This document shows, piece after piece, positions 1 to 13,129 of a DNA stretch of 64,000 nt; positions within the stretch are counted from its first letter, which is position 1; each line of letters opens with the position of its first letter. The stretch is from Sialis fuliginosa (lineage: Eukaryota; Arthropoda; Insecta; Megaloptera; Sialidae). The position numbers and the translations under genes were made by a program. The notes below the pieces were generated by a model. The model was not told where the DNA came from. It was given only the letters and a program-made list of their open reading frames with translations, and ran no database searches. The stretch lies in assembly GCA_961205875.1 (NCBI GenBank), contig OY540822.1:7814501-7878500 (forward strand), in the 5' to 3' direction.

Positions 1-85
1 TTGTTTATGTTTTTTCTCCAGTAATGGATAAAGTAAAAGCAGTAATGAGCACGTAGAGATGGACACTTGCTAATTAATATTTTTT
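1..85. repeat. MITE family A fragment at the window edge
   Basis: The first bases (TTTTTTCTCCAGTAATGGAT and GATGGACACTTGCTAAT) match 13317-13390 and part of 60450-60500, then the match ends. Confidence 0.65.
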
Positions 86-574
86 ATGCGGCTCGCGGCC
101 ACATTTGAATAAATTATATTTAATAATGTTTTTTTTATTGCATTTGCGTTGAATTTAGAGTATATGAGTGAGCGGGTTTTGAATTTTTCGGGTCACGATT
201 GTGATCCGACGTGAGTGTAACCTATTTTCTTTTTTAAATACCTGTGATTTAAAAGAAAAATTAGAGGAAATATAATGAAAATTATTATTTATAAAGTCAG
301 TTATAATGTTTCATAGAAATATCAACTCAAATACATACAAAAGTTAATTTATAACATGATATATTAAATTTTGTCACGAGTGTGATCTGACGTGAGAAAA
401 AAATATCTGCCTTGGTACCCACGGGACTTTCTTATATTCTGACAGTGAATAGTATTCGTGATTCTTAATTTATTAATACACATTTCTGACAAACTAATAC
501 AAGATAAAATAAAATGAATGGCACATAAAGTAAAGATAATATTATTCTATATAATTATGTAAGGCACTTACAGA

Positions 575-690
575 CCGACAGACAGACACACATACATCAT
601 GGTGAAAATAGTCAGAATGGATTCAGGGAAGGTCAAAATGGATAATTCCATCAAAATCCGGATTTCGAAAAAAATCGGCTTAACAATACT
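575..690 (+). repeat. Dispersed repeat F, copy 1
   Basis: CAGACAGACACACATACATC, GTCAGAATGGATTCAGGGAA and AATCGGCTTAACAATACT are shared with 41025-41150 and in part, inverted, with 63720-63790. MITE family B sits directly after it. Confidence 0.6.
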
Positions 691-699
691 TTACTTATA

Positions 700-1051
700 C
701 AGTGTATTCCAAGTTGATTAAGACATAGGAAATTTAACATAGGGGCAATTAGATGAATTGTGCATTTTGAAATGCCGCGACAAAATTTTATAAAATAGTA
801 ATCAGTATTTTGTTTTCAAATTTATATCTGTCAAAAAATATTATTATAATTTTATCTAGGATGCTTAAATTAATGAAATTAAAGTTGAGAACAAAATACT
901 GTTGATTAATTTAAAATTTATCAGTTAGTTTCGAAGCGGTATTTCAAAATGCACCAATGACAAATCGTTAAATTTGACCAAAGGTTACTACAACATTTCT
1001 AATTGTCACCATGTTAAATTTCCTATGTCTTAATCAACTTGGAATACACTG
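700..1051. mobile_element. MITE family B, copy 1 (short form)
   Basis: The ends CAGTGTATTCCAAGTTGATT and the exact reverse complement are flanked by TA. The long TIRs include the GACATAGGAAATTTAACAT block. Length is 352 bases, with no coding. Confidence 0.85.
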
Positions 1052-1079
1052 TATATAAAATACAATTCGTGAGCAAAAA

Positions 1080-1180
1080 TTAATCCAAAGTGAAATTATT
1101 TATTATGTGCGGCCCTCGAATAATTTTAGGTTGTCCATGCGGCCTGTGGAGCAATTTGGGTTGGTCAGGCCTGGTTTAAC
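1080..1180 (-). repeat. End of a hAT-like element
   Basis: Inverted, the end reads CAGGCCTGACCAACCCAAAT, with ATGCGG and GGGCCGCAC motifs inside, typical of hAT termini. GCGGCTCGCGGCCAC at 88-102 may belong to the same element, split by the family B MITE. Confidence 0.45.
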
Positions 1181-2400
1181 ATGTACTTTTTACGGACATA
1201 TGTATAACATACATAATAAGTATTGTTAATATTTCAAATAATAAAATCGTTATTTTCTATAATTTTTACCCCATTCATTTTTTCTTTCACGTATCAGAAA
1301 TATTTGTTTTATATAATAAGACACAAGTTTTTTAAAGTATATTTGCTATGTGATTTTTTTGGTGAAATAATTTTGTAGAATTAAACGTTGGAAGAAAAAC
1401 TGCTATGTAACAGTTGGTAATAACTGATATGTGGTATTGCTCCTTAAAGACTAGCGACATTATGAAACATAAAATGTATCTAGTAATATTATTAAATTTG
1501 TATTGTCCCTGAAAAATAATACATTTATGACAAAGCAGTTTTGCAAGAGCAACTACGTTATACTTATGGTATCATGTTTAGCTACATATTACTTCTCAAC
1601 TATCATAGAAACTTCAGATAAGTTTTGAAATGTTCGTTATTTATTTTATAGTCTAGTATTACGTATGGAAATTTCAAATGATTTTTGTAAATCGTTACAG
1701 TCCGTACTTACTAGTTGATGTTAATATTGCAATTGTAGTAGGTACACAGAATATAAAGAATGAATTACTTGTATTTAATCCTTAATCTATTCGACTATTG
1801 TGCTTGCAAATAATTTAAAAAGTTGATATACAAAAAAAGACCAACACGAATTTAAGCTGTTCTGCCTGAAAATTAAAACAAAATTCCTGTGTTTGTTGTG
1901 GTGATAGAATTATTCAGATAAAAATAAAAATTTACAGAATTAAAATACATAATTTAATTCTAACAATAATAATGGTTAAATGTATTTAATTATACCGGTA
2001 TTTTTGATGCGATTTATAACTTCTAAATGGCCGTTTGACCTAGATATAGTAAATGAGTTGTGAAAATTAAATTTATAGTATTTCGTGCTTTTTAAGGGGG
2101 CAAATGGTTTATCTATTTTTTTCTGTTCAATCCTAGTGAGTGGGGTATTAAATGAAACCTGACAATTCAAGGAATTTAAATATATGTAAACGTTTTGTTA
2201 TTAATAAAATCTTAGTGAGAAAAACCTGAAGCTTTCACTGTACTTACGTATTTTTTTAAATAATCAAAATTTATTTGATTATAGTAGACTATTAACTAGT
2301 GGCTTTTCTAAAATTAAACTAAAACAATATAATCTCAGAAGTGCTTTAGGGTACATATCATCTCGTTATTACTCAAAACAGTTAAGCAGAGATAATTTGA
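1181..2400. other. AT-rich stretch, nothing recognised
   Basis: No exon-like island, repeat end or RNA gene was recognised. The 64-codon minus frame at 1976-2170 shows no domain. Confidence 0.5.
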
Positions 2401-2401
2401 G

Positions 2402-3318
2402 GCGTTTATTTTGAAAGTGGCCTAACTCCAGTTCATTATTGATAATGTTGTTAATTTATCACAATAACGGGAAAACTAAACCTTTTTACGGAAAATGTTG
2501 AGTACAAAAGTTTTAGGATTTGGCGGGACAAACTTAATGAAGGTAATAATTTTGACCTTGAGTTTTAAGGTCATTTTGGGGTCAGCAAATTTTTTTAAAA
2601 AACTTTAATTTTAACGTAATTTTTTTTACATCAAAAAATTTTTTTTGTGATCAAAAATTTTGTAACTATTATCTTAGATGTTTGAGAAAAAATGCAGTTT
2701 AAAAAAATAATTTTTCATAATTTCATAATTTTTAAATCAAAAAAAATTTTTTAATGTAACAAAATAAAAAAAAATATGTTAAAATTGAAATTTTTTATAA
2801 AATGTTTCAGACAAATTTTTTTCTCTTTTCTGCAAAATACGAATTTAAAAAAAAAATGATTTTGCCCCTCTAAATCCTGAAACTTTTGTACCAAATATTT
2901 TCCCTAAAAACCTATAGTTTTCCAGATTAAAAAATCATCTTGTATACATACTTAGATTTCCTGAATTGTATAAATTTTTTAAGAGTTATAAAGAAATAAT
3001 ATAAAATAAAGTGAATATTTTTTTTCCAATTTGAATCATTTTAAGTTACAACAAATGGACTTGAGTTCTTTTAAATTTATAACAAAAGTAATTGTTAATT
3101 TTGAAAGTGGCTTAAGTCCATTTGTAGTAAAAAAACACATATTCATTTAATAATTGGGGTTATTTTAATAGTAATTGTAAATTGAACTCTCTTAGAAACA
3201 CTTAAGCAATGTAGCACATTGATATCTTACACGTATATTTTTAATTTTATTGAAACGCAAACTCTTAAATATCTCAGTTTAAACATAAGTAGACTTAGCC
3301 CACTTTCAAAATAAACGC
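2402..3318. mobile_element. TIR element with a nested TIR element
   Basis: GCGTTTATTTTGAAAGTGGC at the left is the inverse of CCACTTTCAAAATAAACGC at the right. A further inverted pair, CAAATGGACTTGAG and CTTAAGTCCATTTG, lies at 3050-3131. The element is non-coding and interrupted by the insertion at 2469-2923. Confidence 0.65.
2469..2923. mobile_element. Nested TIR element
   Basis: GGAAAACTAAACCTTTTTAC and GAGTACAAAAGTTTTAGGAT at the left pair inversely with CTGAAACTTTTGTACCAAAT and CCTAAAAACCTATAGTTTTCC at the right. The interior is mostly A and T runs. Confidence 0.6.
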
Positions 3319-3319
3319 T

Positions 3320-5070
3320 TCATTTATACTTTTAAATTCCCGAGTCACACCTGACTCTATCAACTAGTTATTAAATAACAAAATATAATATAAACATATT
3401 TGAAAAGTTAACATCGTTTTAAAATTAAATTTGATTGCATTCGAATTGTGATGGAAATTCCAATGTTCAATGCATTAATATTATTGTGGTGGTGACCTAT
3501 TTAATACCATTGATATAATAATATATAATACCTTTATCTGATTGTGATTGTTTAAAAAAATTGTATTTATCAGTTTCAGAAAATGTATGAACATCAAATC
3601 TGACAAACATTTTCAACAATATTAAATGCAACACAGAAAAACAGAAACTAGCCATAGAAATATTTAGCACATTTAACTATTAAATGATTAAAAAAATCTG
3701 TGAGAGTAATTGTAAGGTCACCATCGTAGAGTTAATATTTTAATATCTACAGAAACTAGTTAATTATTTAATAACGGTATTCGAATCCAGGACTTTATAA
3801 AACTCAATTAAAAATATTTTAATGATAAAATATAAAATGAAAGTTTACAAGTTTATTGTTTGAAAATTACGTTTACAAAACATAACACATAACAACTTTT
3901 CTGTTAAATACTTAATTCTATTTTTAAAAAGGTGGTATTAGAAAAAATGTATATATGTAGGTATAAATGGCTATTAAAACATTTAAAATTACATGAAAAA
4001 TAAGATGAAAACTTTTTCTCCTCTGTCAATGAAAAGAATTGATATGAAAATATACTTGAGTTTAAACTAAAATCGATTTACCCCTTCTACAATGAAAAAT
4101 GAAGTACAAAAGAATGGAAAAAGTAGAATAAATTTATTTAACACTTGGAAAATTTTTTCGTTTTATGTACAAGCTTCGGGTATTTTATTTTAATATTTTA
4201 ATGGTTAATTTCTGTGGCAATTTTCATTAAATACTTTATCAAAGGTTGTTATTTTATACTTCTTCAAACAGAAAATTCTAATAGTACGTATTCGTTATTC
4301 ATTCAATGTTGGTACTATTATTATATATGTAGTTACATAAAAACGTGTTTTTCCTGGAAAAATATATTTCAAAAATTAACTTCATATGAAAAAAAGTATC
4401 AAATCCTTGTATTTAGAAGTGCTTTTAAAGCAAATAAAATTGATGCATATTTTATATATATATATATATAATAGAATGCAGTTTTTAAAATCTGCAGGAT
4501 TAAAAACTTTTTTTTTATTGAAAACTCAAATAAAATTAACTGCATGAAAACTGTACACGCTTTTCACATTCTTTTCACAATTTTCCACATATGAGATTCT
4601 GTAAAATGATTATATTATATGCAATCTAAATAAATTTCCATCCGTTATAGTACCTACTTAGGTTATTAAAAAATAACATAGTAATTCTGTTATGAGTATG
4701 TTTACTTATTAGCTTGCTAAACGTATACATTTGAAAATGGAACATAACCTCTTTATCATATATGTAGAGTAGTATTAACGCATGGTTACTCTTATTTGTT
4801 AGGTACACAGTTTTATTGTTACACTTATTAAGTGATCTGTTACATACACATGTTAAACATAATGCATAAAATACAGTGAAACTTCGCGAATCAAAACTAA
4901 TTAGCAAAACAGCGAAGCGGAATATGATATGCTATTAATATTGAAATGCTAAAATGGTTTATTCATATTATACGAGAATATATGTACTACATGGAAAGTT
5001 TATCTTACTATTTTAAATAAACATTCAAGTCATTTATAAAATAATAGATGTGAGTTCCAACTATTTTATT
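3320..5070. other. AT-rich stretch, nothing recognised
   Basis: Frames at 4214 and 4626 are short and of low complexity, with no supporting splice or domain signal. A TA dinucleotide run lies at about 4456-4471. Confidence 0.45.
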
Positions 5071-5073
5071 CCA

Positions 5074-5295
5074 TAAGAGTGGATCCAGACTTTCGAGTCA
5101 GTGTTGCTCTGATTTCGCTCCAATCAAATATAAATAAATAATAAACGACAAACAATAGGTATCGATCAGATATATTATCGAAGAATATTTTACTGGAGCG
5201 TGATCGAATCTGGCATAGTTCAGTTCGTCTATACCATAAGATTTGATTGGACCGAGATCGGGCCGATAGTCTGGGTCAACCCTAATACACTCTTA
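5074..5295. mobile_element. Short element with imperfect TIRs
   Basis: TAAGAGTGGATCCAGACTTT with CTCCAATCAAAT at the left pairs imperfectly with the inverse of ATTTGATTGGACCGAGAT and AATACACTCTTA at the right. It is GC-richer than its surroundings and non-coding. Confidence 0.5.
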
Positions 5296-6694
5296 CACAA
5301 TTGAAAATTATTAGTTTTGACTTGATTCTGCTTTTCACACTAGTGTAAATATTCCATTGTTAGAATTCGAAAACAAATGACAAAGATACAGAACATTACA
5401 TTACAACTAATGACAATATACAGGGGTAGCCTTAGGGGTTGATAAAGTCTATGATGTCTTCAGATCTCACCCTTCGTTATTCCTCCCCCCCCCCTCGTGA
5501 GGCTCTTTGCCACATCACCTCTTTCCAAAACTCCGAATTTCAAATGGATCATATAGTTAATGTCATTTCATGAAATGATGATTCTACAAAATTAGACAGG
5601 ATATATTTTCTTGTTTTGAATGAAAAACAAAATTAAACATTTCAAGTTTATGTTTTACAGGAAAATACAAATGAAGTGATGCTTGTTTTTTATTTTTTTA
5701 TTGTGTATCGTTTTAATAAGTTATCCACAATATAAAACAAAACAAAAAACTGTTTGCACATTTTTTACGAGTATTATTTTTCTAAATAAGGTATAGTCGC
5801 CGAATACCATAAACTTTTTTTTAAATCCTATACATTTTCTATATTTTTAGAGATATATCAAAAAATAAAAATGCAGTATTATTGGTTATACTTATTATTA
5901 TTATTAATTATGAAAAATAGATCACATTTAAAAGACTCAATTCTCAATGCAGGCACTGGACTTTTCTGGCGAATTTGATTTTTTTAAATGAAACTACAAT
6001 GTATATACCTAACATAACTGTAATCAAAAGATATTTGATGAAAACATTTTTACTTTATTTGCTTAAAAAAAAAAAAAAACGCAGAGTCACCTTCAAAATA
6101 TTTTTGGTTCCAGGAATTGACTTGAGATGGTACTGATTATTTTCCGAGATAGATAAGGGGACGAAATTTGGCAACTATACCTTATAGTAATGTACGAAAT
6201 CGTTCAGAAGAAGACATAATAATATAGGAAGTTATATACGTTTGGGTATAATATAAAGCAAAATTATTTATTGTTCAAAGTGTTTGACATAAATATAAGA
6301 AAATTGATGAAAGGTGGAATTGCTTCTATGGCTTCTGAATTCAGTGCTTCCCAAACTTTTAAGCAGTGCGATCAAACCCACCTATTCATTTTGAGAGTCT
6401 CTACGAGCCGAAATTAATTTTTTTGACAAAATGTTACCTTTTATTTGTCTGTATTGTTGTACAAGAAAAATCATATTTTTTACTATGAACGTCCACAAAT
6501 TTTATTTTAAAAGCTGTCTTCATTTTAAAAAAATAGTTATTCTGAGGGGAAAAAAATGTTCAATTAATGAATAGAGTAATTTGGGCAACGATTTTTTGTT
6601 AACAAGTTAAATTAATATTCTGTCTATAATTCTGATAATAAGTCAACTAAACTAAAGCATTTATGTAGAATTTAAGAAAATGACAATTTTTAAT

Positions 6695-6919
6695 GATTTT
6701 TATTTTGACTTCGAGGCTTTAGGTCATTATATGTCAATTAAAATTAACAAAATTAACTCCATGAGAAATGTTCTAAAATAATCCTATTGTTAAATAGAAA
6801 TATGTAAAAGTATCATTGTTATCAAAAGATACCGATGAAGTCTGAAACATGACGAAACGTCTATAATAATAAATAATGTTATATCTAATACCTAAAACCT
6901 CGAAGTCAAAATAAAAATC
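6695..6919. repeat. Element with about 29-base inverted ends
   Basis: GATTTTTATTTTGACTTCGA at 6695 pairs with TCGAAGTCAAAATAAAAATC ending at 6919, and the match continues inward to the AGGT/ACCT-type bases. The interior is AT-rich. Confidence 0.65.
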
Positions 6920-7821
6920 TAAAGCATTTATATATCTCTGAAAATAATGCCATTAATTAAGAAAACAGATAAAATAAGGTGTGTCTTTATACAATATTAT
7001 GACATAATATATTTAATATTGTAATTAAGATGCGCTTTACATTCATAAACCAAATTCTATATGGCATTTGATTTAACAGAAATGTACACAATGTTCTCAA
7101 AATTACGATATTTACATAACCACATATGAACATATGTACATTTGTTTTGGAAGCTACTTGAATATGTATTATATATATTGAATAAATAGTTCCACTTTAG
7201 AAATTCGAATGTGCATTTCGTATATTAGATATAGTATGCACTGCTGTCTATTTAATTAATTATTTACTAACTGTGGTTCTCTATTATCTATTGCGTTTCA
7301 CATTAATTAATTTGTAACTACATTCAGATATCTAATATAACCATATTTATACAGCAAATAATATACCTAATTTTCGTTTAATAAATTAAAAAAAAAATTT
7401 AATTTTTTTTTAAATATTAATAATTCAAATAATTTAATTATACAGCCATTTGTGTTTTAAACGAACAAATAAAAGTATTAAAATAATAAAATAAAAACTT
7501 TCTAATTCTCTATTCTTCCGATCTTTTTAAGCATTTATATAATTCCTTATGTTTCGGTTTTTGTCAAAAAAGAACCTTCGGACACTATTAAAGCACGACT
7601 TACTTTTTAAGGTATTTTTCATGCAATTTGTAAAATTAACAACAGTGGAAATTGTCAACCGCAATTGTTTCAATATAATTTTCCAAAGCAAGTGAATCGT
7701 AATAGTAAATTGCAATTTGACCCAGATTCAAATCGAACATGGTTTATTAGTGCAATCTATTCAGAGCTTACAATAATTGGCTACTGAGATACTATACAAT
7801 TGACACTTTAGCTTAATGAAT

Positions 7822-7955
7822 TTTGAGGTTTATCTTATCTAGCAATTATAGTTCCGTTGCTAGGTAACTTGTTATGTTTAATCATAGTTACATATGAATA
7901 CATCAAAAGTTGCCTAGTAACAGAACTATAATTGCTAGATAAGATAAACCTCAAA
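7822..7955. repeat. Hairpin-forming palindrome with about 48-base arms
   Basis: TTTGAGGTTTATCTTATCTA and AGCAATTATAGTTC on the left match, inverted, the GAACTATAATTGCT and TAGATAAGATAAACCTCAAA on the right. The loop is about 40 bases. It may be a tiny MITE. Confidence 0.8.
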
Positions 7956-8654
7956 TTAGATATGATTGGCCACGGTTGACAGATTGGCGATTCAAATAGC
8001 TCTATATAAATTATAATAGCCTAAATCTGTGGGTGCCTGTGCTTTAACTTAAGATCAGAAAAAGCATTTACTAAGCAAATTAAATAACTTAAAAAAGTAC
8101 AATTAAATTATAATTAAATAATAATAACAAATGGAAAAAAAATTGCGAATTTCAATGAAATTTTTAAGTTTCAAAAAAATTATAAAGTGCTATTTGAAAA
8201 AATAAAATCTAGTTTAAAAAAACTAAAAAATCTCCCACCTCCATCATCATATAAGCTTGATGGTACCATATTAATGTATTGTCACATGTTCAAATTGATA
8301 CGACAATTAGAAGTGGGTAAAAAGTGAGTTGTAAAATTTGCTTACAATGTACAGGTCAAGTTAATAAAAGCATGTTAAAAATTAAGTTGATCCTGCTACC
8401 AGCTCTGTTAAATGCTTCAATAAATATTAATACATATCTGTGTTCAACAGTAGGGCAAAAAACACACGAAATATAGCATTTGTTGCAGATTTGCAAGTTT
8501 TAAAAAAATCGCATATTTTGTAAAATTCTGTCCCCAAAAACTCGTTCAACTGAAAATTAATTTTTTTTGGATGATATGGCTATGAAAATTATTTGAAGAG
8601 CAAAAAAAATCTTAAAATATTATATAAATAAAAAAGGGGGGGGGGGGGGGACTT

Positions 8655-10437
8655 ATTTTACTGATAAAAAAAAGTGGACAGCTGAAAAATTAACGTAAAA
8701 TGGAAATAAATGGGAAATTATAAATAAATTTAAAAAATGTATGTAGTTATTATAAAATAATATAATAGTAGTGACGTTAAATATAAATAAAAACAAACTT
8801 GTTTGTTTAAACGTCAAAATTTATTAAAGAAGAGGAAACCGCAAGCTTTCGATTCACAGAATCATCGTCAGGCTATTAGTAAAGATTTAAATTTGAGAAA
8901 GATGTCGTTATCTCAATAAAATTCATGTGACTATAAAATATATATTGTTACTTAATTATTAAATATACAATTACAATTTCATTAATTTGTGGCCTCACTA
9001 CTGTTTTTTCTGACTGCTTCTAATCTTCTTGGTATTGGCGATATAAGTTTATTTATTGTTTCGACACTGATTTCACTCCAAATTTTATTTATTTTTGTTC
9101 CAAATTTTTATTATCACATTTATGTAACTCCCTGTCAGTATGGTCCCATAAATTTTTTATTGAATTTAAATCTGGGCTCTGTGGAGGCCAGTCATCCATA
9201 AAATTTATTTCGTAGTCATTAATTCAATCAATAACTCTTTTTGTCATGTGATAGGGGGCATTCTCTTGTATAAAAATTAAAATTCTACATTCATTGAATT
9301 CATTAATACTTGTAAAATTTTTATGTATTTAATAACGTTAACTTATACAATTTTTTCGACTCTGTTCAATTTTTCCAACTTTTTTAACTGTTTTTGTCGT
9401 GCACTCTGGTAAAAACTGTTCTTCAGATCTTCGAAGACATCTTTCAGGACGATCTGACACCAAACAAAATCGCAATTTATCGGACCGTATTATTTTATTC
9501 TAATCTGCATTTTTGTATTTCTGCACTCAAACCTTCCTCTTTTTTAAGAAAGCAGAGGAACCTTTCTACATCGATAACTTTTTATTCCTTGGTCTATTAG
9601 ATGTCTTCTGACAGTATGCTGACTTAATTTAAGACCCCTGAAAGTCTAAAAATCATCCGAAATCTGTTTATAAGACAAGTTTCTGTTTGAGTACCAATTT
9701 CTCAAGCGCGTGATTCTCTCTTACTGTTGTTTTCCGTGGTCGACAGGAACCTGGAGCATGTCGAACAGTTCTCCATGTTTTTTTCATAGAAATTATTTTA
9801 CATACAGCATTTTAAGTAACATAAGCTCCCTGTTTTTTTATTTCAAAAACAATGTTTCTAATAGATTTCCCCGATTTACTTAAACCAACAATTATTTCAC
9901 ACTCATCTTCTGATAGCTGCTTCGTTCTATTTTAAAATAAAAATAAATAAGTATATAAAATGTGAACTTTTATGTTAAATTAGTTTTAAAATAGCTGATT
10001 TTCCTTTGCAAAATTTACTTAGTCACTCTATCAATCTTTAATATCGAAATAATATGATTTTTATTTTATTTATTAATTAATGATAAAAACATTTTGAGAA
10101 TTGGTAAAATTATATGAAAAAAGAGTGAAATAAATGTTTAATTTGTGCCATTGTTTCATAAAAACTTCAAAAAGAATTAAAAATTGCGATTTAACACTAC
10201 TTAACAATATGCGAATTTTTGTAACCGTACAAACACATCAAGCAATATTGCAAGAATAACATTAAAAATAGATTTAATATTCCTTAAATATACAACATAT
10301 TGATACCTGTGATGTACTAATTCCATGAATGGATTAAATTACCCTTCGTATTAACGAGACATTATGTTAGAAAGCAATAAATTCAATCCTTGTTATTAAA
10401 TTTAAGGTGTCCACTTTTTTTTTGATCAGTAGTGTAA
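8655..10437 (-). mobile_element. Tc1-like transposon (inactive), with TIRs
   Basis: The transposase remnant is bracketed by inverted ends: TACTGATAAAAAAAAGTGG near 8660 and its partner, ending TTTTGATCAGTAGTGTAAA, near 10437. Both contain the ACTGATNAAAAAAAGTGGACA core typical of Tc1-like ends. The length, about 1.78 kb, fits a full element. A run of 14 G bases directly precedes the left end. Confidence 0.75.
8985..9935 (-). pseudogene. Decayed Tc1/mariner-family transposase gene
   Basis: Reading the minus strand, pieces of a Tc1-type transposase occur in order. Near 9930-9780 there is an N-terminal helix-turn-helix-like part (Gln-Leu-Ser-Glu-Asp-Glu, then Lys-Ser-Gly-Lys-Ser-Ile-Arg). Around 9500-9380 lies the central catalytic region (Ser-Asp-Lys-Leu-Arg-Phe-Cys-Leu-Val-Ser-Asp). 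Around 9280-9120 lies Gln-Glu-Asn-Ala-Pro-Tyr-His followed by the signature Trp-Pro-Pro-Gln-Ser-Pro-Asp-Leu-Asn. Several stops and frame changes interrupt it, and the usual Asp-Glu after Ser reads Asp-Lys, so it cannot make active enzyme. The plus-strand frames at 8989 and 9394 are shadows of it. Confidence 0.85.
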
Positions 10438-10439
10438 AC

Positions 10440-12860
10440 TGTACAGTTAATTTTTGGCCACGCAGTACAATACTTGAGAAGATCTAGCCAAGCTTTTTTT
10501 AAATTAAGATTTTCAACGCTCTAGAGTATGAATTATCTTGGAACTCTTGAGTGAAGATGTATTTTCACGTGCATTGTTTTCAAATCCTGTTCAAGTGCAT
10601 CATTTTATGGCTTAATGAATTTACTTTACTCAAGATAATATGCTTCTGATAATTTAATAATCTTGATATTCAATGGTACTTCATTATTATATACGTATAA
10701 GCACTTAACATAAAAGCTCAGGTAAGATAATGTATAAAAACTGTGCTAGTTTTAATAATACTGCAATAGAATTTCAGTCAAATAGAATGTGATAATCTAA
10801 ATATTGAATGGGTAAATATGTATATTAAATATTAATTAATAGTTTGGAATGAACACCCTAGACGTTAATATCAGATTCTATTTGAAGTAAAGTGAGGGCT
10901 TACTTTATTTTGAAGCAGTAGCAGTTTTAATAGATATCTAGTATAGTTTTATCCCTTTCTACGTAAGTAATTTAATGATAAATATTCCTGTACGGTTTCA
11001 GATTTTAGTAAAGTTTTTTTTTTCGTGTAAAAGTTGCGCGTTGAAACTTCGGCTTTCCTTAAATAGTTGTTGAACAATTTAAAATTATTATATAAAGTTT
11101 TTCTTTATAAAAGTCCTACTTTCATCAGGTTCTATAGAAAATAAAAAAAGTTATGTACTATATAATAAATAAAAATGAAAATCTTATTGGTTTTTGTTAA
11201 GCATTTAAAATTAGATATTTTATTAATTAATATATTTGTTTTGTTCCTACCTATATTTAGTATTCGTGGAAATTGACTATTTTCACCACGACGAAATAAT
11301 GTTTTTCTTTATTTCCATAATAACTTGTAGATATCTTTCTGTAATATAAAATTATATACAGAGTGTTCAAAATAAAAAGTTTCGCATTTTTATTACGAAA
11401 ATAAGCCACTTACAGGAAATTAGTTTTTATAATTATTTAATTGTATAGGTGGGGGTGATCATAATGTTTGGTAACTACACATATTTTAAATTCAAAATTA
11501 CGTTCTCCGGAAGTAAACTCTCGATTGAGTTGGTTAGAAAAATTATTTTCACTAGAGTGATGTTTTTGAAATTCAATAAATAAAAAATAAAAAACTGTTA
11601 GATGTAATTTGTTTGAGAAACACTGTATTGTTGTACTATACAGATCGATTTTTATATCTAGCGAAGAAAAAGTTCAAAAGACAAAAGAAAATTTCCCTTT
11701 TCATTTCTGATGAGCAAAAAAATTCGCACATAATACGACATTCGAATGTGTCACTCGTTTCCACCTACATATGTGTGTTATCTATGCTCTGTCGGTCGAT
11801 TACATAGGTTGGCTACTTTACCGACATATCTCGTTTCTAGCTGGTTTTGCAGAATAAATAATTCACATGCGAGCCAACTGTTGATGAAATTTTATTTATG
11901 CCCGATTTCTATGAAAGACCTTTTAATAATAAATGTCCATATATAAGGGTTGACGAGATATTCTAAAGGTAGTTTTTGTACACTGTATTTTAACATCTTT
12001 ATACGAATCGTCAATGCAGTATCACTGTTTACTTTACTTCCTTTGTAACTCTAACATGGAGTTCTGGAGTTCAAATAAGATGAGGAATTAAACTTCTAAA
12101 GTCAGTGGCGTAGCGCGTTTTCGAGATCGTTAACTTGAAAATTTTCTACACTACATTTAACATTTTGCTAATATTACGAGTATTATGCAGATTAATTAAT
12201 CTAGATTATCAAGGTAAAGGGAAATGAAATATATACAGGGATTCATTTAAGTCTTAGTTACACATTATTTTACTCTTTTATAGATAACGTTTACATGATC
12301 TATAAAGTATCATTATTTACGTCTAGATACTTATTTAAGAATTGTATATTGTTTGCATATAAAAAACAAAACAAGAATTTTATCTACATTCTATCCATTT
12401 ATCTCTCTTGGGGGAGCTTGAAAGATATTTTGGAAAGCTCTGCTCTAGAGAATACATGCGACAATATCGTTAAATAAAATTTTGTGGTAAACGAATAATA
12501 TGTTATATTATAATTTTTTACCCTTGATTTTATGTAAAATACTACTTATCAAGATTTTATTATTATTCATACATAACTAACACGATAATACACTTTATAT
12601 AATTACTAAAAAAATCTATGTACCTACGGAACAATATACATACATAAATATGCACATAATAAATAATATATGAATACTACATAGGTTTACATTATATTAA
12701 ACTGGTAATGAGTTGAATCAATTTTTATACACCTAAATTAAGAAACTAACATGATTTTTTGGGGTTAAACATAGTTTATTATTTTTTAATCGATTGCTGT
12801 ACTTATATTAGTTTATTAATATAATAACGCCTATATGTAATATAATATTGTGTTGATTTA
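10440..12860. other. AT-rich stretch, almost nothing recognised
   Basis: Besides the repeat fragment at 11360, I see only short chance frames (11613, 11746, 12295). A CAGTGGCGTAG at 12105 resembles a hAT end, but no partner was found. Confidence 0.4.
11360..11420. repeat. Fragment of the GTGTTCAAAATAAA-type repeat
   Basis: ACAGAGTGTTCAAAATAAAA is followed by GCATTTTTATTACGAAAATAAG, as in the related copies at 26246 and 30546. Only one end is visible. Confidence 0.4.
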
Positions 12861-12865
12861 GTTAT

Positions 12866-12950
12866 TATTAGAATAATAACTAATCGTATTTGTACTTAAT
12901 TCAACTATATTTTTCAAAAATCCTAAACAATAATTCCGTAGTCCACGCGA
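12866..12950 (+). repeat. Truncated copy of the Helitron-like 3' end
   Basis: From AATAACTAATCGTATTTGTA to CCGTAGTCCACGCGAGC this matches 56665-56750. It breaks in the middle of the 3' hairpin, so the right half of the stem and the CTAG terminus are missing. Confidence 0.65.
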
Positions 12951-13129
12951 GCTACGTAGATATATAAAGTACGAAGTAAGTATTAAAATAAGTCAAATAC
13001 TAAGACATTTCAATAAAGCAAAAGTGCTTACTGTTCAAATTAATATTTAATCAACTAATTTTAGTTGTTTCCCATTAGCTTGACATTTTAACATCCTGGT
13101 GTTATTTTTCCTTCACAATACAAAATATA

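Noticed and set aside
6341-6600. CAGTGCTTCCCAAACTTTT considered as a hAT end
   Set aside because: No convincing inverted partner or 8-base duplication was found.
8989-9600. Two plus-strand frames of about 70 codons
   Set aside because: They are shadows of the decayed Tc1 transposase on the minus strand.
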